Numbered from the stretch's first letter, positions 1 to 8,440 are shown. The stretch is 19,872 bases of DNA from UBA6136 sp039795615 (GCA_039795615.1 JBDKLO010000116.1:1-19872); one strand, 5' to 3'. Translations and numbers: made by a program. The notes: a model not told the origin generated them from the sequence alone.

Positions 1-158
1 CCTTTCGCTTCATAAGCAAGAATAGCGGTCTTCATCCGGGCTTCCCAGAATTTCTGGATGTGATTGGCAACACCCGCGACCGCAGCCTCGCGATCAGGGT
101 CTGCATTGAAGAAGGCCGCAATATTGTTGGCCATGCGAACGAGATTTTCAGTTTCCAT
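1..158 (-). CDS. fdsD: NAD-dependent formate dehydrogenase delta subunit (partial)
   Basis: The first 52 codons of a gene that runs off the left edge. The product begins METENLVRMANNIAAFF and continues through a helical stretch with HIQKFW and an ARMK motif, the pattern of the small FdsD family (usually about 70-80 residues). FdsD is a small accessory subunit of soluble formate dehydrogenases, needed for an active enzyme, with no cofactor motif of its own. It is the last gene of the fds operon. Its ATG lies 13 nt after the fdhD stop, and an AGGA Shine-Dalgarno overlaps that stop codon, which suggests translational coupling. Identity rests on similarity recalled from memory plus its position directly behind fdhD in an fdsGBACD-type operon. 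Confidence 0.85.
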   Translation of the reverse strand, partial: METENLVRMANNIAAFFNADPDREAAVAGVANHIQKFWEARMKTAILAYEAK

Positions 159-171
159 AAAGGGACATTTC

Positions 172-1032
172 CTAAGAACTTGAGCCGACCGATGGGACAG
201 AGCCCAACGATCCCTTGTGCACCAGGCGTTGAGGGTGAGTATAGACCACGTGACCCTGATCCCGCGCGAACCCGACGAGCGTCAGCCCGGTTTCATGGGC
301 CAAACGAATCGCAAGGCCGGTCGGCGCAGAAATCGCCGCCATGAGACCCACACCGACAGCCGCGCACTTTTGAACCATCTCAAAACTCGCACGACTAGTC
401 ACCACGATAAAGCCCTGACCAAAGGCCACCGATTGACGGGCCAAGGCCCCGATGAGCTTGTCGATGGCATTATGGCGCCCCACATCCTCGCGCACCGCGA
501 CAATCCCCTGTCCTGGCAGCACAAAAGCCGCCGCATGCACTGCACCGGTCAGCTGATTGATACGTTGGGACTTTTTAATCCCCAGGAGCGCTTCTGACAA
601 TTCCAATTCAGTCACTTCCAGCGGGGATCTCACATGTCCTGGAACCCGGACGGCCTGTTCCAAGGTCCGCGCCCCGCAAAGGCCGCAGCCTGTCCGGCCC
701 GTCAGATTTCGCCCTTTATCCCGAGCCGACTCGCAGCGAGACTCAGGAATTCGAAGCCGTACCTCAATGCCATTGGATCGTTCAAAGATCCGAATGGATT
801 CGACTTCACCAGGGGATGAAACGATGGCCTCGGTCAGACTGAATCCGAGCGCAAAATCCTCAAGGTCCAGAGGGGTCGCCAGCATGACGACATGAGGCTC
901 ACCGTTGTAGACGAGCGCAATCGGCGCCTCTTCAGCAACACAATCTTCGACGCTCTCACCCCTTCCATCACGCCAGCGGTCCACCCGCCGGACACGATAG
1001 CTGGGCCATCCGAGATCGCCCGGTGAATCCAT
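172..1032 (-). CDS. fdhD: Formate dehydrogenase accessory sulfurtransferase FdhD/FdsC
   Basis: A 286-residue protein of the FdhD family, cytoplasmic. FdhD transfers sulfur from a cysteine desulfurase (IscS) to the bis-MGD molybdenum cofactor and delivers the cofactor to formate dehydrogenase; in fds operons this gene is called fdsC. The diagnostic motif GCGLCG is at residues 115-120, giving the paired cysteines C116 and C119, and REDVGRHNAIDK lies at 181-192. The length is normal. The ATG starts 3 nt after the fdsA stop, so the two are surely co-transcribed and probably coupled. Near the start codon only a short AAGG is visible, too close to act as a standard ribosome-binding site, which also favours coupling. 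The family assignment is certain; that it serves the adjacent Fds enzyme is inferred from the operon. Confidence 0.96.
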   Translation of the reverse strand: MDSPGDLGWPSYRVRRVDRWRDGRGESVEDCVAEEAPIALVYNGEPHVVMLATPLDLEDFALGFSLTEAIVSSPGEVESIRIFERSNGIEVRLRIPESRCESARDKGRNLTGRTGCGLCGARTLEQAVRVPGHVRSPLEVTELELSEALLGIKKSQRINQLTGAVHAAAFVLPGQGIVAVREDVGRHNAIDKLIGALARQSVAFGQGFIVVTSRASFEMVQKCAAVGVGLMAAISAPTGLAIRLAHETGLTLVGFARDQGHVVYTHPQRLVHKGSLGSVPSVGSSS

Positions 1033-1035
1033 GCC

Positions 1036-3882
1036 TTATTCGACGCCAGCCGTCCGGTTCTCCAGGAAACCCAGCTGCTGCTCTGAGAAGGCTTCGTAGT
1101 CCCGCTGCCATTCAGAAGGGGCATTGACCTTCGTCACCTGAACAGCCGTCACCTTGTACTCAGGGCAATTGGTGGCCCAGTCCGAATTATCGGTGGTGAT
1201 GACATTGGCACCGGATTCCGGGAAATGGAACGTCGTATAAACCACCCCTGGCTGAACCCGATCCGTCACTTTTGCGCGAAGCACGGTTTCCCCGGCCCGG
1301 CTTTTGATGCCGACCCAGCATCCATCGATGATCCCCCGATTCTCAGCATCATGGGGATGGATTTCCAGGAGATCCTCAGGATGCCACATCGAGTTGGCGG
1401 TTCGCCGCGTCTGAGCACCGACGTTGTATTGGGAGAGGATTCTTCCCGTGGTCAGAATCAAGGGGAAGCGACTGGTCGTCTTCTCGGGTGTCGCAACGTA
1501 TTCGGTAATAAGGAACCGGCCCTTGCCCCGAACAAAGGTTCCAACGTGCATGGTCGGAGTGCCTTCTGGCGCTTCATCGTTGCAAGGCCACTGAACGCTG
1601 CCCAGATCTTCCAGCTTCTGCCAGCTGACCCCGGAGAACGTCGGAACCAGACTTGCGATCTCATCCAAGATTTCTTGTGCACTGTTGTAATGCATGGGGT
1701 AACCCAATGCATTGGAAAGGAGCTGGGTCACTTCCCAGTCCTCATAGCCTGCCAAAGGAGACATCACGCGGCGTACCGGTGAAATCCGGCGTTCCGCGTT
1801 GGTGAACGTGCCACTCTTTTCAAGGAAAGAGGCGCCCGGCAGAAACACATGGGCAAACTTGGCGGTTTCATTGAGGAAGATATCCTGAACCACCACGCAT
1901 TCCATCGCCCGAAGTGCCGCATGAACGTGCTGGGTATCCGGATCGGACTGCGCGATATCCTCGCCCTCGCAATAAAGGCCGAGGAAACTGCCATCCATTG
2001 CGGCTGAGAACATATTCGGAATTCTGAGCCCGGGCTCTGCACTAAGGCTTACACCCCATGCTGACTCGAACTGACTCCGGGTGGTGGTATCCGAAACATG
2101 CCGATATCCGGGCAACTCATGCGGGAAGGAACCCATGTCGCAGGAACCCTGAACATTGTTCTGTCCACGCAACGGGTTCACACCGACACCCTCACGGCCG
2201 ACATTTCCGGTGGCCATCGCAAGGTTGGCGATACCAATCACGGTGGTGGAACCCTGGCTGTGTTCGGTGACGCCCAGACCGTAGTAGATGGCAGCATTGC
2301 CACCCGTGGCGTAAAGCCTTGCGGCACCCCGGACCATATCAGCCGGAACACCTGTTACCGCCTCCATGGCCTCCGGTGAATTGCGTTCTTCAGAAACGAA
2401 GGTCTTCCATTTTTCGTAGGATTCAGGCTCGCAACGAGCCAGCGCAAACTCATCATCTGCGAGACCCTCACGCACGATCACGTGAGCCAGCGAAGTCACC
2501 AGGGCCACGTTTGTGCCCGGCTTGAGCTTCAGATGGTAATCGGCTTGGACGTGGGGCGATCTCACCAGATCGATGTCCCTCGGATCCGCAACGATCAGTT
2601 TCGCTCCCTGACGGATGCGACGCTTCATCGCAGACCCAAAAACGGGATGTCCATCGGTCGGATTAGCACCAATCACCAAGATGACATCTGACTTTCGAAC
2701 CGAGTCAAAGGTCTGAGTCCCTGCCGATTCGCCAATAGTCTGCTTGAGACCATAGCCTGTCGGTGAATGGCAAACCCTAGCGCAGGTATCGACGTTGTTG
2801 TTGCCGAAAGCAGCGCGGATCAATTTCTGAACCACATAGGTTTCTTCGTTGGTACAACGACTCGAGGTCAAACCACCGACCGAATCCTTGCCATGCTTAG
2901 CCTGAATCCGCTTGAACTCGGAGGCCGCATAGTTGATCGCCTCCTCCCAGGACACTTCCTGCCAGGGATCCGTAATCTTCTTGCGGATCATGGGCTTCGT
3001 GATGCGATCTTTATGGGTGGCGTAGCCAAAGGCGAAACGCCCCTTCACACAGGAGTGGCCGTGGTTGGCGTGACCGTCCTTGTTCGGAACCATACGAACG
3101 ACTTCAGCACCCTTCATTTCGGCCTTGAAGGAGCAGCCTACGCCACAGTAGGCACAGGTCGTGATCACGCTGTGCTCGGGCTGACCCATTTCGATCACGG
3201 ACTTTTCCATCAGGGTCGCCGTCGGGCAGGCCTGAACACAGGCGCCACAGGAGACACATTCGGAGTCCATGAAGGCTTCGTTCTGACTGGGCGAGACCTT
3301 GGATTCGAAGCCCCGGCCCTGAATGGTCAGAGCAAAAGTACCCTGAACTTCTTCGCAGGCTCTGACGCAACGCGAGCAGACAATGCACTTGGACGGGTCG
3401 AACTGAAAGTAAGGATTACTTTTATCTTCAACGGCATCCAGATGGTTCTCACCCTCGTAACCATAACGGACTTCGCGAAGACCCACGGCACCAGCCATGT
3501 CCTGAAGTTCGCAGTTGCCATTGGCTGAACACATCAGACAATCCAGGGGATGATCTGAAATGTAAAGCTCCATCACCCCACGACGCACGTCGGCCAGACG
3601 TTCATTCTGGGTGCAGACCTTCATGCCTTCAGCCACCGGAGTGGTACAGGAAGCCGGAAGCCCTCTTCCACCCTCAATCTGGACCAGACAGAGTCGACAG
3701 GAGCCGAAAGGATCCAGACTGTCGGTCGCACAGAGCTTGGGAATCTGGATACCTGCGTTTGCCGCCGCTCGCATGATCGAGGTCCCCTCGGGAACCTGGA
3801 CCTTGAAGCCATCAATTTCCAGCTCTACCAGCTTGTCAGACCCACTTGCAGGGGTTCCGTAGTCACAATCTCTTTTGGCCAT
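1036..3882 (-). CDS. fdsA: NAD-dependent formate dehydrogenase alpha subunit (Mo-bisMGD, Fe-S)
   Basis: The catalytic subunit (948 residues) of the cytoplasmic enzyme that oxidises formate to CO2 and reduces NAD+. An N-terminal [2Fe-2S] domain has C51, C62, C65 and C79. A His-Cys cluster follows (H111, C115, C118, C124), then two ferredoxin-type [4Fe-4S] sites (C166/169/172/176 and C209/212/215/219). The proximal [4Fe-4S] site is C243, C246, C250 and C278. The active-site pair is C371-H372 in ARVCHSPTG; cysteine rather than selenocysteine is the Mo ligand. The molybdopterin and C-terminal cofactor-binding domains continue to the end. ATG at 3882 is chosen over an in-frame TTG at 3897 because GAGGAGG sits 6 nt before it. 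It lies 62 nt after fdsB and 3 nt before fdhD. All expected ligands are present. Confidence 0.98.
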   Translation of the reverse strand: MAKRDCDYGTPASGSDKLVELEIDGFKVQVPEGTSIMRAAANAGIQIPKLCATDSLDPFGSCRLCLVQIEGGRGLPASCTTPVAEGMKVCTQNERLADVRRGVMELYISDHPLDCLMCSANGNCELQDMAGAVGLREVRYGYEGENHLDAVEDKSNPYFQFDPSKCIVCSRCVRACEEVQGTFALTIQGRGFESKVSPSQNEAFMDSECVSCGACVQACPTATLMEKSVIEMGQPEHSVITTCAYCGVGCSFKAEMKGAEVVRMVPNKDGHANHGHSCVKGRFAFGYATHKDRITKPMIRKKITDPWQEVSWEEAINYAASEFKRIQAKHGKDSVGGLTSSRCTNEETYVVQKLIRAAFGNNNVDTCARVCHSPTGYGLKQTIGESAGTQTFDSVRKSDVILVIGANPTDGHPVFGSAMKRRIRQGAKLIVADPRDIDLVRSPHVQADYHLKLKPGTNVALVTSLAHVIVREGLADDEFALARCEPESYEKWKTFVSEERNSPEAMEAVTGVPADMVRGAARLYATGGNAAIYYGLGVTEHSQGSTTVIGIANLAMATGNVGREGVGVNPLRGQNNVQGSCDMGSFPHELPGYRHVSDTTTRSQFESAWGVSLSAEPGLRIPNMFSAAMDGSFLGLYCEGEDIAQSDPDTQHVHAALRAMECVVVQDIFLNETAKFAHVFLPGASFLEKSGTFTNAERRISPVRRVMSPLAGYEDWEVTQLLSNALGYPMHYNSAQEILDEIASLVPTFSGVSWQKLEDLGSVQWPCNDEAPEGTPTMHVGTFVRGKGRFLITEYVATPEKTTSRFPLILTTGRILSQYNVGAQTRRTANSMWHPEDLLEIHPHDAENRGIIDGCWVGIKSRAGETVLRAKVTDRVQPGVVYTTFHFPESGANVITTDNSDWATNCPEYKVTAVQVTKVNAPSEWQRDYEAFSEQQLGFLENRTAGVE

Positions 3883-3888
3883 TGTCTG

Positions 3889-3895
3889 CCTCCTC
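3889..3895 (-). promoter_or_regulatory. Shine-Dalgarno of fdsA
   Basis: GAGGAGG on the minus strand, 6 nt before the ATG at 3882. It is the strongest ribosome-binding site in the fds operon and fixes the fdsA start. The in-frame TTG at 3897 overlaps this element and so cannot be served by it. Confidence 0.85.
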
Positions 3896-3908
3896 AATCG
3901 CCAGAGTG

Positions 3909-3926
3909 CCGGACCTTGGGGTCCGG
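3909..3926 (-). other. Intercistronic hairpin between fdsB and fdsA
   Basis: A perfect 7-bp stem (CCGGACC/GGTCCGG) with a 4-nt loop in the 62-nt gap between fdsB and fdsA. No T-run follows it in the direction of transcription, so it does not look like a full terminator. It could be an mRNA-stabilising or processing element that sets the ratio of the subunits; that role is inference. Confidence 0.5.
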
Positions 3927-3944
3927 GCGGGCTGTTTCTGTTCT

Positions 3945-5495
3945 TTACGCCGATGCGTTGTCGGCGGGTGCGCCGAAATCCTCAGGGAAATGGTTCAAAG
4001 CACTCAAAACGGGATAGGGTGTCATGCCACCCAGAGCACATAACGAACCTGCAAGCATGGTGTCGCTGAGATCGCGCAACAGCTTCAGGTTCTCGCTGAC
4101 ATTTTTCCCTTCCCGGATGTGGTCGATGACTTCAACGCCCCGGGTCGAACCAATCCGGCATGGTGTGCACTTGCCACAAGACTCTGTGGCACAGAATTCC
4201 ATGCCGTAGCGCGCCATCTTGGACATATCAACCGAATCATCAAACGCCACCACACCACCATGACCCAAAACGGCCCAGAGGGCAGCAAAGGCCTCGTAAT
4301 CTAGCGGGGTATCAAACTGAGACTCAGGCACATAGGCTCCGAGGGGGCCACCCACCTGAACCGCTTTGATCGGGCGTCCGGACTGCGAACCGCCACCATA
4401 GTCGTAAAGGATTTCGCGCAGCGTGACACCGAAGGCACGCTCGACCAGTCCCGTTTGCTTCAGATTACCGGCCAACTGGATGGGAAGAGTGCCGCGTGAC
4501 CGGCCCATGCCAAAATCCTTGTAGTAGCTTCCACCCCTGGCCAGGATGATCGGGACGGATGCCAGTGAAATGACATTGTTGATGACTGTGGGCTTTCCAA
4601 AAAGACCCTTGATCGCAGGCAGTGGCGGCTTGAATCGAACCAGGCCACGCCGTCCTTCAAGACTTTCAAGCAGAGAGGTTTCCTCACCGCAGACATAGGC
4701 CCCAGCACCAATCCGAACCTCAAGGTGGAAGGTTTTACCAGAGCCTTGGATATTATCTCCGAGGAACCCACCGGCCTCGGCAGCCCGAATGGCGGCATTG
4801 AGATTCCGCTCAGCATGCGGGTATTCGAAGCGAAGGTAGATGTAGCCTTTGGTCGCCCCGACAGCCAGTCCAGCGATCGTCATGCCCTCGATGAGCACAA
4901 AGGGATCCCCTTCCATGATCATGCGGTCAGAGAACGTTCCAGAGTCGCCTTCATCCGCATTACAGACGATGTATTTTTGATCCCCTTCCGCACCAAGCAC
5001 GGTGCGCCACTTGATCCCGGTCGGGAATGCGGCGCCGCCACGACCCCGAAGTCCGGACTCCGTGACTTCATCGACAATCTGGGCGGGCGCCATGGCCAGG
5101 GCATTGCGGAGTCCCTGATAGCCTTCATGGGCCAAGTAATCTTCCAGACTGACCGGGTCAGTGATGCCGACTCGGGCGAAGGTCAGTCGCTCCTGGTTCT
5201 TGAGGAAGGGAATCTCCTCCGTCAGCCCCAGCGACAGGGCGTGTTGCCCGCCAGAGAGAAAGTCTTTATCAAAGAGAGACTCGACATCTTGGGCCGTTAC
5301 GGGTCCGAAGGCAATCCGTCCTTGCGGCGTCTCGACTTCAACCATCGGCTCAAGCCAGTAAAGGCCTCTCGAACCATTTCGGACCAAGCTCACATCAAGG
5401 CCTCGCTGGCCTGCAATCTGGGTCACCGCGGTCGCAACCGCTTCGGCGCCAAGGCTCAACGCGCAAGAATCACGTGGCACATAAACCTTAACCAT
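3945..5495 (-). CDS. fdsB: NAD-dependent formate dehydrogenase beta subunit (FMN, NAD, 4Fe-4S)
   Basis: The diaphorase subunit (516 residues), homologous to NuoF of complex I; it takes electrons from FdsA through Fe-S clusters to FMN and reduces NAD+. Residues 1 to about 100 form the thioredoxin-like N-terminal extension typical of FdsB. The FMN/NAD domain shows GLRGRGGAAFPTG at 148-160, NADEGDSGTF at 179-188 and GAYVCGEETSLLESLEG at 265-281. The C-terminal [4Fe-4S] ligands are C440, C443 and C446 in ESCGKCTPCR, plus C486. The ATG at 5495 overlaps the fdsG stop by 8 nt and is preceded by a GGGGGA stretch. This start is preferred over a site 11 codons upstream because the protein then begins MVKVYVPRD, as FdsB proteins do. 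Complete and unremarkable. Confidence 0.97.
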   Translation of the reverse strand: MVKVYVPRDSCALSLGAEAVATAVTQIAGQRGLDVSLVRNGSRGLYWLEPMVEVETPQGRIAFGPVTAQDVESLFDKDFLSGGQHALSLGLTEEIPFLKNQERLTFARVGITDPVSLEDYLAHEGYQGLRNALAMAPAQIVDEVTESGLRGRGGAAFPTGIKWRTVLGAEGDQKYIVCNADEGDSGTFSDRMIMEGDPFVLIEGMTIAGLAVGATKGYIYLRFEYPHAERNLNAAIRAAEAGGFLGDNIQGSGKTFHLEVRIGAGAYVCGEETSLLESLEGRRGLVRFKPPLPAIKGLFGKPTVINNVISLASVPIILARGGSYYKDFGMGRSRGTLPIQLAGNLKQTGLVERAFGVTLREILYDYGGGSQSGRPIKAVQVGGPLGAYVPESQFDTPLDYEAFAALWAVLGHGGVVAFDDSVDMSKMARYGMEFCATESCGKCTPCRIGSTRGVEVIDHIREGKNVSENLKLLRDLSDTMLAGSLCALGGMTPYPVLSALNHFPEDFGAPADNASA

Positions 5496-5967
5496 GAGTC
5501 CCCCGCACTTCCTCAACGATCGCATCAAAGCGCTCAGGCGTCACACGACCAAAAATTTCCTTATCGATCATGATGGCAGGAGAACAGGCACAGTTACCGA
5601 GGCAATAGACGGGCTCAAGGGAGAATTCGCCGTCCTTCGTGTTCTCATGATAATCAATGCCAAGGGTGGCCTTTGCATGCGCCTCAAGCGCATCAGAGCC
5701 CATGGACTGGCACGACTCGGCCCGGCACACATGGATGGTCTTGCGCCCCGGGGGGGTCTGGCGGAAATAGTGATAGAACGTAATCACTCCGTGGACTTCA
5801 GCACGCGTGAGATTCAGTGCTTCGGCAATCACAGGAACGCTTTCAGGAGGGACAAAACCCTGTTGGTCCTGAATGGCGTGAAGAATGGGGAGCAACGCCC
5901 CGGGCTGATCCTTCAGGGCCTCGATCACGGCCTCGATTTCCTTGCTATCCCAGTCGTCATGTTTCAT
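5488..5967 (-). CDS. fdsG: NAD-dependent formate dehydrogenase gamma subunit (2Fe-2S)
   Basis: A 159-residue NuoE-like subunit of the Fds complex. Its thioredoxin-fold [2Fe-2S] site is formed by C81, C86, C122 and C126 (CRAESC and CLGNC). The helical N-terminal part carries QGFVP and GVITFYHYF, both typical of NuoE/FdsG. It passes electrons next to the FMN in FdsB. It is the first gene of the operon: a 259-bp divergent gap separates its start from the DUF2959 gene, and its stop overlaps the fdsB start by 8 nt. The ribosome-binding site is weak (AGG about 10 nt before the ATG). Confidence 0.96.
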   Translation of the reverse strand: MKHDDWDSKEIEAVIEALKDQPGALLPILHAIQDQQGFVPPESVPVIAEALNLTRAEVHGVITFYHYFRQTPPGRKTIHVCRAESCQSMGSDALEAHAKATLGIDYHENTKDGEFSLEPVYCLGNCACSPAIMIDKEIFGRVTPERFDAIVEEVRGTHG

Positions 5968-5991
5968 GGGTGATTGCCTGTCCTCGCTAGA

Positions 5992-6015
5992 GCCCCAAGG
6001 GAGGAATGCCCCAAG
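5992..6015 (-). repeat. Pair of 8-bp direct repeats in the fds leader
   Basis: CTTGGGGC (minus strand) occurs twice, at 5992-5999 and 6008-6015, with a 16-nt period, between the predicted fds promoter and the fdsG start. Spaced direct repeats of this kind can be regulator sites, but chance is possible at this length. Confidence 0.3.
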
Positions 6016-6059
6016 AAATGAGGGTCCTACCGGAGTGTCACATGTTTTGATGACCGCGA

Positions 6060-6089
6060 ATTCTACTCTTTTTGGGCATCTTCTGGAAA
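6060..6089 (-). promoter_or_regulatory. Candidate sigma-70 promoter of the fds operon
   Basis: On the minus strand TTTCCA (6089-6084, 4/6 match to TTGACA), an 18-nt spacer and TAGAAT (6065-6060, 5/6 match to TATAAT). The predicted start is near 6053, giving a leader of about 85 nt before fdsG. AT-rich sequence lies just upstream. This is a pattern match only. Confidence 0.4.
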
Positions 6090-6121
6090 CTCTTTTCAGA
6101 CTAATTTAGTGGGTATTTGTT

Positions 6122-6142
6122 CCTCGCCCCGTGCGAGGCGAG
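6122..6142. other. Inverted repeat in the fdsG/DUF2959 divergent gap
   Basis: CCTCGC and GCGAGG (6122-6127 and 6133-6138) form a 6-bp stem with a 5-nt loop. An alternative CTCGCC/GGCGAG pairing overlaps it (6123-6128 and 6137-6142). It lies upstream of the predicted fds -35 and before the DUF2959 gene, so it could be an operator for either. No transcript end is expected here. Confidence 0.35.
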
Positions 6143-6226
6143 CCCCATTCCAGGACAACCCCCGGACACCCTGAGAACTCTGTAAAATGATCAGGCTCCA
6201 AAGCCCATTCGATTCCCATACCCGCC

Positions 6227-6922
6227 ATGCGAAACTCTGGCCCCCCACTGTCCTTCGAATCCATCGTCGACGCCCTCTTTCGGGCCCTGGGCGCAAGACT
6301 CCAGCGCGTGTATTTCCGAACGGTAGAGCAGGCCGGACATCACAAGCGTGACATTCTGGTGACGCGGGTGGAACAGGCGCGCGACAGCCTCGAAGAAGCC
6401 AAAACCCAGTTTCAGACTGCCCTTGAGAAGTTCAGTCAACTGACACACTTCGACGGCGGCAACCTTGAAACCGTCTACCGAGAACTGAAGGTGGAGTTCG
6501 ATTACAGTCAATCGAGAGCCCAACTGGTCCAGGAAAGAATAGGGGCGGTCGAAACGGTCGCCAGAGCCCTTTTTCGCGAATGGGAAGATGAGCTCGACCA
6601 GTACAGCAACCGATCCCTCAGAAGTAGTAGTCGACAGAAACTCAGGCTGACTCAGCAGCATTATCTGCAACTGATCACAGCCATGCGAAAGGCCGAAGGC
6701 AAAATCGATCCTGTGCTTCGGGTCTTTCAGGATCAAGTCCTGTTTTTGAAGCACAATCTCAATGCCCGGGCGATTGATTCATTGGAGGGTGAACTCCAGA
6801 CCATGACCCAAGGCGTTTCTGGGCTCATCGGCGCCATGGAGCGCTCAATCAGTCGCGCCAATCTTTTTGTCGAATCCCTGAACGGAACAACCCCTAAGGC
6901 GCTCCCCCATCACCGGGATTAA
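6227..6922 (+). CDS. DUF2959 family protein lacking a signal peptide
   Basis: A 231-residue protein matching the DUF2959 family of unknown function, recognised by HHKRDIL (38-44), FDGGNLE (75-81), LFREWEDELDQYS (115-127) and LKHNLNARAI (174-183). It is almost entirely helical, with coiled-coil-like stretches at about 45-70 and 185-215. As I recall, family members usually begin with a lipoprotein signal and a cysteine just before the region starting here at about residue 27. This protein has a polar N-terminus with no cysteine, and an in-frame stop about 36 nt upstream rules out a much longer start. It would therefore be cytoplasmic or peripheral. No clear Shine-Dalgarno precedes the ATG; a TAAAAT box lies about 40 nt upstream. 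It stands alone, convergent with amtB. Confidence 0.8.
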   Translation: MRNSGPPLSFESIVDALFRALGARLQRVYFRTVEQAGHHKRDILVTRVEQARDSLEEAKTQFQTALEKFSQLTHFDGGNLETVYRELKVEFDYSQSRAQLVQERIGAVETVARALFREWEDELDQYSNRSLRSSSRQKLRLTQQHYLQLITAMRKAEGKIDPVLRVFQDQVLFLKHNLNARAIDSLEGELQTMTQGVSGLIGAMERSISRANLFVESLNGTTPKALPHHRD

Positions 6923-6975
6923 TTCCGGCCGGACCGAACCCCTCCGAGGAACGTTCTGAACTTTCCCGCTCCCCC

Positions 6976-7001
6976 AAAAAGAAGGGCGTCCGAAGACGCC
7001 C
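6976..7001 (-). terminator. Rho-independent terminator of glnK-amtB
   Basis: On the minus strand GGGCGTC-TTCG-GACGCCC is a 7-bp stem capped by a UUCG tetraloop, followed by TTCTTTTT. It lies 25 nt beyond the amtB stop. On the plus strand the hairpin is followed by purines, so it should end only the minus-strand transcript. Confidence 0.92.
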
Positions 7002-7026
7002 GAGGGGAGAGCCACACAAGAAATGA

Positions 7027-8418
7027 TTAGTGGTGATAAGCGGTTTCGCCGTGTTCGGTGATATCGAGACCTTCGCGCTCGACTTCCTCGCTTACCCGAA
7101 GTCCGATGATCAGATCGACCAGCTTGAAGCCAATCACGGATACCAGACCGGACCAGACCAGCGCCACACCGACGCCCCAGGACTGGCTGATGAACTGCGT
7201 CTTGAGATCGTACTCAGCAACCGCATTGGCAACATAATCGTAGACGCCAGTTCCACCCAAGGTAGGTGAAGCGACGATGGCCGTGCCCAGCGCACCGATG
7301 ATGCCGCCAACCCCATGCACGCCAAAGACGTCGAGGGAGTCGTCGTAACCCAAGGCTTTTTTCAGCGTCGTCACTGACCAGAAGCAAACTGCGCCAGCCA
7401 CCAGACCCAGAACGATTGAGCCCATGGGACCTGCCCAGCCGCATGCTGGGGTAATGGCCACTAGACCTGCTACCGCGCCGGAAGCACCACCGAGCATGCT
7501 CGGCTTACCGCGGCTCAGCCATTCCGCACCGACCCAAGCCAGGGTCGCTGCAGCGGTTGCCAGCATGGTGTTCAGGAACACAAGACCCGTGGTGCCGTTA
7601 GCCTCCAGATTGGAGCCCGCGTTGAAGCCGAACCAACCGACCCACAGGAGGGATGCACCGATCATCGTCATGACCACGCTGTGCGGAGCCATGGACTCTT
7701 TGCCGAACCCAATGCGGCGTCCGACCATGATGGATCCAACCAGACCCGCAATACCCGCATTGATGTGAACCACGGTCCCGCCGGCGAAATCGAGGGCACC
7801 CTTCTGGAACAGGAAGCCTGCCGTCGCACCCGCAGCAGCGCCCGCTTCAGGACTGGTGTAAGCATCAGGACCTGCCCAATACCAGACCATGTGAGCCATC
7901 GGAAGGTAGGCAAACGTAAACCAGAAGACGATGAATGCAAGAATCGCAGAGAACTTCACCCGCTCGGCGAAGGCCCCCACAATCAGTGCCGGTGTGATAC
8001 CCGCGAATGTCAGCTGGAACGCCACGTAGAGATATTCAGGAACAACGACGCCCTTGCTAAAGGTCGCGGCCACCGACTCCGGTTTGACGCCGATCAGGAA
8101 CGCTTTGCTAAGACCACCGAAGAAGGCATTACCCTCGGTGAAGGCCACGCTGTAGCCGTAGAGCGCCCAAAGCAGCGCCATCACCGAGAAGATCACGAAG
8201 ACCTGCATCAGGATCGACAGCATGTTCTTGCTGCGAACCATACCGCCGTAGAAGAGCGCAAGGCCCGGCAACACCATCAAGGTGACCAGAATGGTGGCCA
8301 CAATCAACCACGCGGTATCACCCTTGTCGGGGACCGGAACGGCATCCTCGGCATAGACAAGCCCGAAAGGAAGGGCCGTTAGGAAAAAGGTCATTAGGGA
8401 TTGGGATAACTTTCTCAT
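7027..8418 (-). CDS. amtB: Ammonium transporter AmtB
   Basis: A 463-residue Amt/Rh/MEP family transporter that moves ammonium across the inner membrane. An N-terminal signal-like segment (about 1-24, ending VYAED) is followed by 11 predicted hydrophobic helices. The pore histidine pair is present: H218 in VVHINAGIAG and H368 in FGVHGVGG. GGMVRSKN (58-65) and GAFAERVKF (148-156) are also family hallmarks. The C-terminal cytoplasmic tail contains GLRVSEEVEREGLDITEHGE, the region that contacts the PII protein. ATG at 8418 is chosen because the upstream in-frame GTG overlaps glnK and proteins of this family start at such a signal; GAGAGAG precedes it. It lies 22 nt after glnK, so the pair is one operon ended by the terminator at 6976-7001. 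Confidence 0.97.
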   Translation of the reverse strand: MRKLSQSLMTFFLTALPFGLVYAEDAVPVPDKGDTAWLIVATILVTLMVLPGLALFYGGMVRSKNMLSILMQVFVIFSVMALLWALYGYSVAFTEGNAFFGGLSKAFLIGVKPESVAATFSKGVVVPEYLYVAFQLTFAGITPALIVGAFAERVKFSAILAFIVFWFTFAYLPMAHMVWYWAGPDAYTSPEAGAAAGATAGFLFQKGALDFAGGTVVHINAGIAGLVGSIMVGRRIGFGKESMAPHSVVMTMIGASLLWVGWFGFNAGSNLEANGTTGLVFLNTMLATAAATLAWVGAEWLSRGKPSMLGGASGAVAGLVAITPACGWAGPMGSIVLGLVAGAVCFWSVTTLKKALGYDDSLDVFGVHGVGGIIGALGTAIVASPTLGGTGVYDYVANAVAEYDLKTQFISQSWGVGVALVWSGLVSVIGFKLVDLIIGLRVSEEVEREGLDITEHGETAYHH

Positions 8419-8440
8419 GGCATTTTCTCTCTCAAGAGCC

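Noticed and set aside
2767..3528. A 253-codon open frame on the plus strand inside fdsA
   Set aside because: It is antisense to a gene whose cluster and active-site motifs are all in place, has no recognisable domain, and arises from codon bias in GC-rich sequence.
4725..5573. A 282-codon plus-strand open frame over fdsB and fdsG
   Set aside because: Antisense shadow of two well-identified subunits; no family features or ribosome-binding site.
7681..8382. A 233-codon plus-strand open frame over amtB
   Set aside because: Its His/Arg-rich composition is that expected from the reverse complement of a membrane protein gene; no homology seen.
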